A DNA stretch of 64,000 bases, taken from a virus. The notes beneath the pieces were generated by a model, which saw nothing but the letters and a program-made list of their open reading frames with translations, did no database searches and was not told where the DNA came from. Positions 25,385-33,469 of this stretch are shown one piece after another. The stretch is taken from the IMG/VR virus record IMGVR_UViG_3300017527_000160, positions 1 to 64,000 of that record, one strand, 5' to 3'. The first letter of the stretch is position 1. Each line of letters opens with the position of its first letter. Made by a program: the position numbers and the translations under genes.

Positions 25385-25421
25385 AAGCCCTTGATACTTG
25401 TTATCGAGGGCTTTTCTTTTT
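25385..25421 (+). terminator. Rho-independent terminator
   Basis: AAGCCCTTGATA (25385-25396) pairs with TATCGAGGGCTT (25402-25413), a 12-bp stem with one G-T pair and a 5-base loop, followed by a T-rich run. The rest of the 179-base gap holds a promoter and nothing else I can see. Confidence 0.87.
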
Positions 25422-25472
25422 ATCTTGTGTTTATAAAGTTTTATCTTTACTGCTTTACACATCGAGTGTTTA

Positions 25473-25505
25473 TTTGCAAAACCGGTAAAATTTGCCTATA
25501 TTATA
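25473..25505 (+). promoter_or_regulatory. Promoter, TTTG-N20-TATATTATA, very close to the start codon
   Basis: TTTG at 25473-25476, a 20-base spacer and TATATTATA at 25497-25505 match the phage consensus exactly. The ATG at 25510 is only 5 bases after the -7 box, so the transcript would be leaderless or nearly so. Confidence 0.75.
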
Positions 25506-25509
25506 TAGT

Positions 25510-26091
25510 ATGAAACCTGTCAAGAAACCTGATTTAAACGCACCTAGATTCCGAGAAAAAAGGATAAGTGTACTTACTTCTAATACGCTTAAAGCGTTCA
25601 AGAAGAAGTATCCTCAATATAGTGATGTAGAGTTAAAGAGGTTCAAAGAAATCATCATGACCTTCAATCAAAAGATTGTTGATGGCGTGATTGATAACAG
25701 GAATGGTGTTGAACTACCTGATGGCTTAGGTTGTATTTTTATGGGCTCATGTCCTAAACCTAAGAAAGAGAACATTGATTTCGCTAGGTCTATTGAGTTT
25801 GGACATAAGGCTACATACAGAAATTGGGATTCAGATAACAAGCTTCTGAAGATCTTTTATACGAACCATAATACTAAGTATCCGTTTCACAACAAACAGG
25901 TGTGGTCTTTCAAAGCTGTTAAGCAGTTTCGGAAAGCAGCATCTATAGCTTTCAGAGAGAACTACATGATGTATATCGAAGTAGATCCAACGGCTAAGAT
26001 CTCAGCAATGTTTGATCGTCACCGTAAGAAAGAATATATCAAGAACCTTAAACCTGTTGTACCGGACAACTACGATGAATTTAAAATGTAA
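25510..26091 (+). CDS. crAss-like protein commonly annotated as IHF-like, tail/neck region
   Basis: A 193-residue basic protein. ATG 25510 is chosen because the in-frame start at 25492 lies in the promoter. The core VELPDGLGCIFMGSCPKPKKENIDFARSIEFGHKATYRNWDSDNKLLKIFYTN, followed by WSFKAVKQFRKAASIAFRENYMMYIEVDP, matches the pattern I remember for crAss-like proteins labelled integration host factor subunit (L..LG.I, IDF..S...G, RN..SDG). Whether it bends DNA or is a virion part is unclear; position among tail genes favours a structural role. Confidence 0.78.
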   Translation: MKPVKKPDLNAPRFREKRISVLTSNTLKAFKKKYPQYSDVELKRFKEIIMTFNQKIVDGVIDNRNGVELPDGLGCIFMGSCPKPKKENIDFARSIEFGHKATYRNWDSDNKLLKIFYTNHNTKYPFHNKQVWSFKAVKQFRKAASIAFRENYMMYIEVDPTAKISAMFDRHRKKEYIKNLKPVVPDNYDEFKM

Positions 26092-26094
26092 GCA

Positions 26095-26772
26095 ATGGCA
26101 ACTACTGTAGGACTATCAATATCAAGAGTACGTAACGTACTGAAGGCAGTGAAAGAGGATCCGTTTATGACGGACCGTTTTCTATATAGCCTTATCATGA
26201 AGTATGCAAAGACTTTGATAAAGCGTGAATCCAAGATGGAAAACATCTACAAGCATAAGAGCTTGTTCAGAGAACTACCGTGTGTAGAACTTATTGACGT
26301 AGATAAAGTGGAAGCTTGCTGTACAGGTATAACTACGGGCTGTACTATAAAGAGAAGTAAACATAAACTTCCTGAATTGCTATCGATTGACTCAGGTCCT
26401 GTCATCAGATCTGTATCGACATTAGACTACTCGCAAGATGCTCTGGATACTTTGCCGACACTGTATACCAACATGACTAAGACATCGACCTTTAAATATA
26501 ACAAGCAGAATTACTACTGGTTTTCAGAAGGATATTTATTCATCCCTAATGTAGAATGGGAAGCGGTAAGAGTGGACGGGGTATTCGATGAAGACATCTC
26601 GGGTTCTTTATGTAATGTTGATCCAACGGAGTGCACTACAGAACAGGACAGAGAGTTAGCTATTCCGGAACACCTGTTCTCTGAGATAGAACAAATGGTT
26701 TTAAAAGAAGTATTAACTGCTGGACAGATTCCTTCGGATGGAGCTGATGACGGACAAAATATAATGAGATAA
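26095..26772 (+). CDS. Tail-barrel ring-like protein
   Basis: A 225-residue protein with an N-terminal helical part (SISRVRNVLKAVKEDPFMTDRFLYSLIMKYAKTLIKRESKM), a Cys cluster (VEACCTGITTGCTI) and a segment YYWFSEGYLFIPNVEWEAVRVDGVFDED, which is typical of ring proteins in the tail barrel of crAss-like phages (structural strand followed by a conserved V.V.G.F). It overlaps the next gene by one base, so the two ring-like proteins are likely made together. Assignment is from context and pattern, not from a search. Confidence 0.75.
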   Translation: MATTVGLSISRVRNVLKAVKEDPFMTDRFLYSLIMKYAKTLIKRESKMENIYKHKSLFRELPCVELIDVDKVEACCTGITTGCTIKRSKHKLPELLSIDSGPVIRSVSTLDYSQDALDTLPTLYTNMTKTSTFKYNKQNYYWFSEGYLFIPNVEWEAVRVDGVFDEDISGSLCNVDPTECTTEQDRELAIPEHLFSEIEQMVLKEVLTAGQIPSDGADDGQNIMR

Positions 26773-27770
26773 TGAGTTTCAACTACACACTAAAATATAG
26801 AACTTTCGACTCGCTTATGGCGGATGTTGCAAGTGACTTTAAGAAGTACCAGCTTCAAGATCTTATCGATCCGCAGGATGTTATCAAGGTAGCTAAGCGT
26901 GTGAACTATGACTTAGGTTTACGTATACACAAAGTGAAACAAGTTGTACTTAACGTAGAGAAAGGTAAAGTTCGTATGCCTAATGATTTTTACATACTAG
27001 ACTTTGCTCTAAGTGTGGGTGACTACTCAGTCAAACAATATTTACCCCAAGGAACTAACGTACAAGAAACGATTGTAGGGAAAATAACTCCTGAATATCT
27101 GGAAGCTCCTCCTGAAGTAATTGACTTATGTGAAGTGCCGTTGGCTGAAGAACCATGTGATCCTTGTGATCCGTGTGCGCAATGTGGACAAGATACACAG
27201 TGCGAGCCATGCAATACCTGTTGTGCTAATCCCGACTCTTGCTCAATTAACTGTAGTGGAGAACTGGTTCAGTTAACACAAGTGTTAACATCTCAGACAA
27301 GACATTACAATAGAATAGAACCTTTGAGAATAACTCAGAATACAGAAGACATCAGTGATGACTGTCCTAACTTATATTGGGATAGTGTATTGACTGCGGT
27401 TATTAGAGACGGATGGTTATACACCAGCTTTGAGACTGGTAAAGTATACTTGAATTATCAGGGTCACCTTGAGGATGATGAAGGGAACCTACTTGTTCCT
27501 GATCATGATATGTTAAACGAGTACTATGAGTACGCAGTGAAGCAGCGTATCATTGAGAACTTGATTATGAATGATGAAGAAGTTAATCCTAACAAGATGC
27601 AATTGATTGAACAGAGGTTCAGAGTTGCTAGGGCCAATGCGACTTCCATTGTGAATACTCCAAACTTCGGAGAGTTAAAAGAATTATTTCAGGCTAATAG
27701 AAATGCACAGTACTCTAAGTACTATGACATGTTCGCGTCTTATCCAAGAATCTCAAGCAGAATTAGATAA
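26772..27770 (+). CDS. Tail ring/tubular-like protein with a 10-Cys insert
   Basis: A 332-residue protein. The N-terminus (RTFDSLMADVASDFKKYQLQDLIDPQDVIKVAKRVNYDLGLRIHKVKQVVLNVEKGKVRMPNDFY) and the C-terminus (YYEYAVKQRIIENLIMNDEEVNPNKMQLIEQRFRVARANA) match a crAss-like tail protein family of the T7 gp11/P22 gp4-like tubular role. In the middle, residues about 129-163 hold ten Cys in 35 residues (PCDPCDPCAQCGQ and further), a pattern that looks like a metal-binding or disulphide-rich insertion. It sits 2 bases before the giant hub gene. Confidence 0.78.
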   Translation: MSFNYTLKYRTFDSLMADVASDFKKYQLQDLIDPQDVIKVAKRVNYDLGLRIHKVKQVVLNVEKGKVRMPNDFYILDFALSVGDYSVKQYLPQGTNVQETIVGKITPEYLEAPPEVIDLCEVPLAEEPCDPCDPCAQCGQDTQCEPCNTCCANPDSCSINCSGELVQLTQVLTSQTRHYNRIEPLRITQNTEDISDDCPNLYWDSVLTAVIRDGWLYTSFETGKVYLNYQGHLEDDEGNLLVPDHDMLNEYYEYAVKQRIIENLIMNDEEVNPNKMQLIEQRFRVARANATSIVNTPNFGELKELFQANRNAQYSKYYDMFASYPRISSRIR

Positions 27771-27772
27771 TT

Positions 27773-30700
27773 ATGGCAAAGCAGAGACCACAACAAACCA
27801 GCTCAGGTGAGTCCGGGAGTTTCGATAAGAACCTAACGGAAGATATGGATGGGATGCATAAAGCTCCTAATCAATGGACTCAAGCCCGTAATGCTGTAAA
27901 CAATACAATCAAAGGTGATGTAGGTGAACTTAGTAATGAGGCATCTAACTACTTATGTACCGTTGCTCCGTACACCATCATAGGGAACATACACATAGGT
28001 GGTGATGAGTGGGCTGTCTATTCAACAGATGATACCAACTCAGAGATAGGAATCTTTAAAGAGGATTCATGTACATACATTACCGTAGTTAACGATCCGT
28101 GTTTAAATTTCGATAGGGAGAATCTAATTAAAGGTGTTGGTCGTACAGCTCACAACTGTGGGCGTAGAGTATACTGGGACGACGGAGCAAATCCTACAAG
28201 AGTCCTAGATCTTGATGATGTGCCATGGGTGCAAGAATGTGAAGTTGTTGATTCATGTAACATATGTGAAGACACAGATGTTCTTGATTGTGATAAAATA
28301 AGGTTAGCTCCTATCTACAACGATCTTGCTTTCCACACACAACGTGGTAATTCTTCTGGTCAATTATTGAATGGTTCTTATTATGTGGTTGGAGCATATT
28401 TAATTGAGGGTGTGAGGGTCACTGACTTCTCGTTACCTTCTAACATCACTCCGCTCTTTACTCATCAGAATCTTTCTTCTTCATTGGACATTATTGTGAG
28501 TGAGGCGGATCAAGAGTTTGATGAATTTGAATTAGCGCTTGTACAAGTGGCTAACTTTAATACTGTAGTGGTATCATTAGGTGTATACTCTACTAGACAG
28601 AAGCTTATAACATTAGACACTCTGGATCAGAAGCTACCTGCTTTAGAAGGAGGCGTAGCTACAATCCTACAAAATAATAACATTGTTGATCGTTCAGATG
28701 CTGTATTTAGAAATGGGCCCTATTTAATACGTACGGGTGCAACTGATAAGCTTGACTTCAACTACCAACCATTAGCAAATCAGATTACTACTAAGTGGGC
28801 TTCTGTTGAATATGATGCCGAGTATTATAGAAACGCTGGTACTAATACTGGATACATGAGAGATGAGGTTTATCCTTATTTCATACGTTGGAAGTATAAC
28901 ACTGGTGATAAGAGTAACTCGTATCATATACCAGGACGAATAGGAACTCCTCAAGAGATGGGCCCTGTTGCTGGACAAGATGTATTACCTGATGATAACG
29001 GACTAACTGCTGGTACTCCGGTGCAATACTGGCAAGTATATAACACGGCAACTATTGATCCTTTACCTGCGCCTGGAACTGAAGAGATACTTCCTGATGG
29101 AGGAAAGGTTATCGCAACTGGTGATATGGCGTTCTGGGAATCGAGCGAGATATACGATGATGATAATCCTGACATGTGGAATGCGGGGACTGGTAACTTA
29201 GCGCACGACCTTTGTGGTAAGAGAATAAGACATCATAAGTTTCCCGATAATGCTACTGATACTTCAGCAGCAATGGTCACGAATCATTACGATCCTGCTA
29301 ACGGTGAGACTATCCGAATCATGGGTGTTCAGTTTGATAATATTCAAGCACCTGTAGATAACGATGGTAACCCTCTGACTAATATCGTAGGGTATGAGAT
29401 CTTGAGAGGATCTCGTGAAGGGAACAAGACTGTTCTTGCTAAAGGGATGATTAATAACATGCGTTCATATACGACTGTTGATAATCTGAATCAACCTCAA
29501 GACACTAAAGAATTTTTATATCCTAACTACCCTTTTAATCCTACGGCACCTGCTCCTAATAACTGGGAGATAAGTCAGACATATCCTGGAGTTGTTGTTG
29601 ATCACTTCTTGTCAAGTCAAGGTACAGAATATGATGGACCCAATCTTCTTCAAGGAGCTACGGATGCTCTAAATAATAGTAATGCTTATTTAAAAAACGA
29701 TATACCTATTGGTGTACCTTTCCTTGGACACTATCCCGCTTTAAGTAATATCAAAAAAGATATTGTAACATTCCATTCTCCTGAGACTAACTTTAGAGAT
29801 CCTTTCTTATCTGCTAAAGAAATGAAAATTTATGGTGAGTTACACGGAACAATGCAGGGTAACTTTGAATTTCCAAAGGATCACCCGCGTCATAAGTTTA
29901 TTACGAATACTTCATTTGTATTGAGTGCTATTCTAGGAATCGGTTACGCTTTGATTGCAACTGAGGGTGAGAAGAGTACTAGTTATAATGCACCAACTAT
30001 TGATTTCGGTGGGACATACACTCAAGTAGGTGTATCAACTGGTAGTACTGGTTTGATTGGACCATCCGCTGCATCTGCTGCAGCAATGACCGCTGCTGTA
30101 AGTGCTGCAGCTGGTTCTAATATTATCGCTAACGCTGCTCTGAATCAAAGTATGTTAAGTTTGCTGATGTCTGTCGGTGGTATAGATCCTAACACAGCTA
30201 GAGATAAAGCTTTAGAAACCGCAGGAGCTGTGGCTGGTGGTGTAGGTGGTGCAGGTAGCACAACTAATTACAACCGTGTGTCTTCACCATGGAGTTCTAC
30301 ACCTGATTTACTTAGGATATTACAAGGTGTGCCTAGTTTCTTATCTTACTGGGGAGAGGGTATTAACAAGATGTTGAATATCATATATGCATTCACTCCA
30401 TATAGACAATATGCTTTACAACAAGTATCGCATTCTTTCTATGATGAATTTGCTAGACCGGACTTAGGACACATACGAAGAGAGATTACTAATCAGCAGT
30501 ATGTTAATCCTGAGATGCAAGACTTTGCACGGGACTACAAGATAAATAATATTTACAGATCTCGAACAGTAGCTGTAAAACTCGGTGAGGACCTATCCCT
30601 ACCGTATAAAAGAGTAGATGATTCCCAAGCACTATTTTCAGATGTATGGGACAGAGACTTAGACTCTATTGTTTGGGGAAAAGAAGAGAGTATAAACAAA

Positions 30701-33469
30701 ACTTTTGAAAGACCTACCTCATCACACTATGTGGCAATGAAGCAACGTATTGATAATCAGTACGGACAGATAGCAAGCATCATGCAGGTACCCGTATCGC
30801 AGGATTCAACACCTATTACGCAAACCAAGTCTAACGTGATGTTTAACGGTGATACTTATATCGGTAGGTATACTGAAAAGAATACAATGTTCTTCTTCTA
30901 TGATTGGCTTAAGGGTCAGCTAGATGGAGCGACGTATGACTATAAGTTACGTAAGATGATTACGCATCCTCGATTCTGGATGGATACAGATCCGTTTGAT
31001 ATTGGAGAGTTCGTTAGAAGTTTAGGTAGTATATTTGCAAGCCAAACAGGAGCACCTGCAGGGTTTGATCCTTTCATGCTCGATCCTGTTGCTGTAGCTT
31101 TAGTTACACCAGGTTCTCCTACATTCACACCTGGTGCACCAACACCTGTTTGTAATTGTATTACAAGAACTGATTGTCTTCTTGAGCAATCACCTTATAA
31201 TGCAGCTAATGATTTAGATGATATATGCTCATTGGAAGCAGAGGTTTACCAACTTGACTTATATGCTAACTTCTTAAATGATTGTGCTTGTTACAATGAT
31301 CATACTGCTGATGGATGTAATGAAGATAATGATCAACCGAATCCTACAATTGCTTCTGAAGAATATAACGGATATCTTAATCCTCCTATAGCAGCAGGTG
31401 TACCAGATCCTAACGGAGGTGTCGGACCAGCAGGTGGTTGTGATGGTCAATACCAACCATACAATAGTATTACAAATAACTGTTCTATATGCCCTACTTG
31501 GAATAATCCTGATGGATTATTTGATGATGATGGACCTAGTGGGAAATGGAAAAGAAAGATTAATAGAGTTAATAGAAAGCTTTCTAAAGCTCAAAAGAAA
31601 CTTGAAAAGAAGAAAGGTAAACTTTACGATAAATACTTAGATGGATTAGATGGTGATCAAGGTGGTTTCTTATCAGATCTTACAGCTGGTATTCAAACAC
31701 CCTCTGATAAGTTTGCATTCGATATGAAGAAGCCTGGTAGATTCAGACTTGCTGTGAAAGAAGCTTACATGTATCTATTCAATTCAGGTGTACGTGACTT
31801 CTTTGTAGAAACAGAAGTTAATATTGACTACAGAGACTGGGGTGATAAAGAAGAAGAACGTCATTATGATTACCGTGAGAACACTACTTTAAGAAACATC
31901 TTCAGTACAGATCATATCAAGAGCGGTAACTTCTACCTATATGATTATAGTTTAAGTATTGGAAAGATCTACCACAACTATGTTAGTTGGGGTAATGTTC
32001 AAGCCAGAGACTATAAGCCAGCTCTTGCTGAGAGTTGTTTCACATACCGTCCGAAGAGAATGCTTTATTCTTTACAACAAGGACTGGAAAACAAGAAGGA
32101 TAACTGGCGTGTATTCTTACCGTTGAATTATAAAGACTTTACGAGTAGACCAATAGCAGTTAAACCTATTGGAAAGAACGGTGCATTAATTCTGTTCGAT
32201 ACAGAAAGCCCGGTGATGATCCAAGGGTCTGAACAGATAGATCTTAATAGTGGTACCAAACTTACGATAGGTGACGGTGCACTGTTTGATCAAGCGTTAC
32301 AGAACTTGGCGAATGCTGAATATCCTCATGAGTACGGTTCGTGTCAAAACAGATTGGCCATAGCTAATACTCCTGTCGGGATGTATTACATGAGTCAGAA
32401 CCAAGGGAAGATATTCCAGATCGGTCAACAGCTTAAAGAGATTTCAAATCAAGGAATGAAGTGGTGGTTTGCTAAATACTTACCGTACCAGTTGACACAA
32501 CATCCGACAGCGTTTAGAGATGTTAATGGTGACAACCGTGTATTCACTCTGAATGATAACCCAGTGGTCGGGATCGGCTGTCAAGTTATATTTGATAATG
32601 AGAATCAGATTGTATTCTTCTGTAAGAAGGATTGGATTATCCGTGACGATACTGGAGTAGATCTTGTATGGATTGAAGGTAAGATGTTTGATGTGTGTTC
32701 TGATGGGGTTCCGTTAGGACTACAGGTGGAACTTGGAGATCCTGATTATTTCAAACCTGCCTCTTGGACAGCGTCGTATGACCCTAAGTCTGGTGGATGG
32801 ATTGGATATCATGATTGGCATCCTGATCTAGTATTACCTTCTAAGAAAACTTTTATGACTACCAAGGCTGATGGTCTTTGGGTTCATGCTGACAGATGTG
32901 ATAGTTATTGTAATTTCTACGGTGTTGATTATCCGTTTGAGATTGAGTATGCTCTTCACACTCAAAGTCAAGTTAACACATTACGTAACGTTATGTACAT
33001 GATGGAAGTATATGTGTATGATGAAAATTGTGACGATAGGTTCCATGTACTTGACTTTAACTTCGATGAAGCTGTGGTTTATAACTCTGAACAGTGTTCA
33101 GGATTATTGAAACTGAACTTGACTCCTAAGAATAACGCTCCTGAACTAGTGACTTATCCTAGAATCAACTTTGCTAACATAGATATACTGTACGCTAAGG
33201 AAGAACATAAATATAGATTTAATCAGTTTTGGGATATAACTGATGACCGTGGTGAGTTTAGTACGGTAGAAAGAGTTATATTTAACACCGAAGCAAACGG
33301 GTACATCAAAGTTCTTAACCCTAACAACTTGGATTACAACAAGAGTCAGATAGAGAGAAAGAAGTTCCGTCACTATAAAAACACTGTGCTGTTGCGAAGA
33401 CTAGTATCTGGTAATAAGAATATGGTTGTAGCACTCGCAGTACAAATGAACTTAAATTCACCAAGATAA
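27773..33469 (+). CDS. Giant tail hub/stabilisation protein (P22 gp10-like family)
   Basis: An 1898-residue protein. The start (FDKNLTEDMDGMHKAPNQWTQARNAVNNTIKGDVGELSNEASNYLC, then IGNIHIGGDEWAVYSTDDTNSEIGIF) matches the crAss-like stabilisation protein pattern and suggests beta-propeller-like repeats. Unusual regions are an Ala-rich hydrophobic stretch (about 709-805), a Cys-rich segment (about 1125-1185) and a basic helix (about 1255-1300). The C-terminal 500 residues resume the hub fold (MYYMSQNQGKIFQIGQQLKEIS, GGWIGYHDWHPDLVLPSKKTFMTT). It probably closes the tail. It overlaps the next gene by one base. Confidence 0.83.
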   Translation: MAKQRPQQTSSGESGSFDKNLTEDMDGMHKAPNQWTQARNAVNNTIKGDVGELSNEASNYLCTVAPYTIIGNIHIGGDEWAVYSTDDTNSEIGIFKEDSCTYITVVNDPCLNFDRENLIKGVGRTAHNCGRRVYWDDGANPTRVLDLDDVPWVQECEVVDSCNICEDTDVLDCDKIRLAPIYNDLAFHTQRGNSSGQLLNGSYYVVGAYLIEGVRVTDFSLPSNITPLFTHQNLSSSLDIIVSEADQEFDEFELALVQVANFNTVVVSLGVYSTRQKLITLDTLDQKLPALEGGVATILQNNNIVDRSDAVFRNGPYLIRTGATDKLDFNYQPLANQITTKWASVEYDAEYYRNAGTNTGYMRDEVYPYFIRWKYNTGDKSNSYHIPGRIGTPQEMGPVAGQDVLPDDNGLTAGTPVQYWQVYNTATIDPLPAPGTEEILPDGGKVIATGDMAFWESSEIYDDDNPDMWNAGTGNLAHDLCGKRIRHHKFPDNATDTSAAMVTNHYDPANGETIRIMGVQFDNIQAPVDNDGNPLTNIVGYEILRGSREGNKTVLAKGMINNMRSYTTVDNLNQPQDTKEFLYPNYPFNPTAPAPNNWEISQTYPGVVVDHFLSSQGTEYDGPNLLQGATDALNNSNAYLKNDIPIGVPFLGHYPALSNIKKDIVTFHSPETNFRDPFLSAKEMKIYGELHGTMQGNFEFPKDHPRHKFITNTSFVLSAILGIGYALIATEGEKSTSYNAPTIDFGGTYTQVGVSTGSTGLIGPSAASAAAMTAAVSAAAGSNIIANAALNQSMLSLLMSVGGIDPNTARDKALETAGAVAGGVGGAGSTTNYNRVSSPWSSTPDLLRILQGVPSFLSYWGEGINKMLNIIYAFTPYRQYALQQVSHSFYDEFARPDLGHIRREITNQQYVNPEMQDFARDYKINNIYRSRTVAVKLGEDLSLPYKRVDDSQALFSDVWDRDLDSIVWGKEESINKTFERPTSSHYVAMKQRIDNQYGQIASIMQVPVSQDSTPITQTKSNVMFNGDTYIGRYTEKNTMFFFYDWLKGQLDGATYDYKLRKMITHPRFWMDTDPFDIGEFVRSLGSIFASQTGAPAGFDPFMLDPVAVALVTPGSPTFTPGAPTPVCNCITRTDCLLEQSPYNAANDLDDICSLEAEVYQLDLYANFLNDCACYNDHTADGCNEDNDQPNPTIASEEYNGYLNPPIAAGVPDPNGGVGPAGGCDGQYQPYNSITNNCSICPTWNNPDGLFDDDGPSGKWKRKINRVNRKLSKAQKKLEKKKGKLYDKYLDGLDGDQGGFLSDLTAGIQTPSDKFAFDMKKPGRFRLAVKEAYMYLFNSGVRDFFVETEVNIDYRDWGDKEEERHYDYRENTTLRNIFSTDHIKSGNFYLYDYSLSIGKIYHNYVSWGNVQARDYKPALAESCFTYRPKRMLYSLQQGLENKKDNWRVFLPLNYKDFTSRPIAVKPIGKNGALILFDTESPVMIQGSEQIDLNSGTKLTIGDGALFDQALQNLANAEYPHEYGSCQNRLAIANTPVGMYYMSQNQGKIFQIGQQLKEISNQGMKWWFAKYLPYQLTQHPTAFRDVNGDNRVFTLNDNPVVGIGCQVIFDNENQIVFFCKKDWIIRDDTGVDLVWIEGKMFDVCSDGVPLGLQVELGDPDYFKPASWTASYDPKSGGWIGYHDWHPDLVLPSKKTFMTTKADGLWVHADRCDSYCNFYGVDYPFEIEYALHTQSQVNTLRNVMYMMEVYVYDENCDDRFHVLDFNFDEAVVYNSEQCSGLLKLNLTPKNNAPELVTYPRINFANIDILYAKEEHKYRFNQFWDITDDRGEFSTVERVIFNTEANGYIKVLNPNNLDYNKSQIERKKFRHYKNTVLLRRLVSGNKNMVVALAVQMNLNSPR

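Noticed and set aside
25492-25509. Upstream start for the IHF-annotated family protein
   Set aside because: It lies within the promoter; ATG 25510 is supported.
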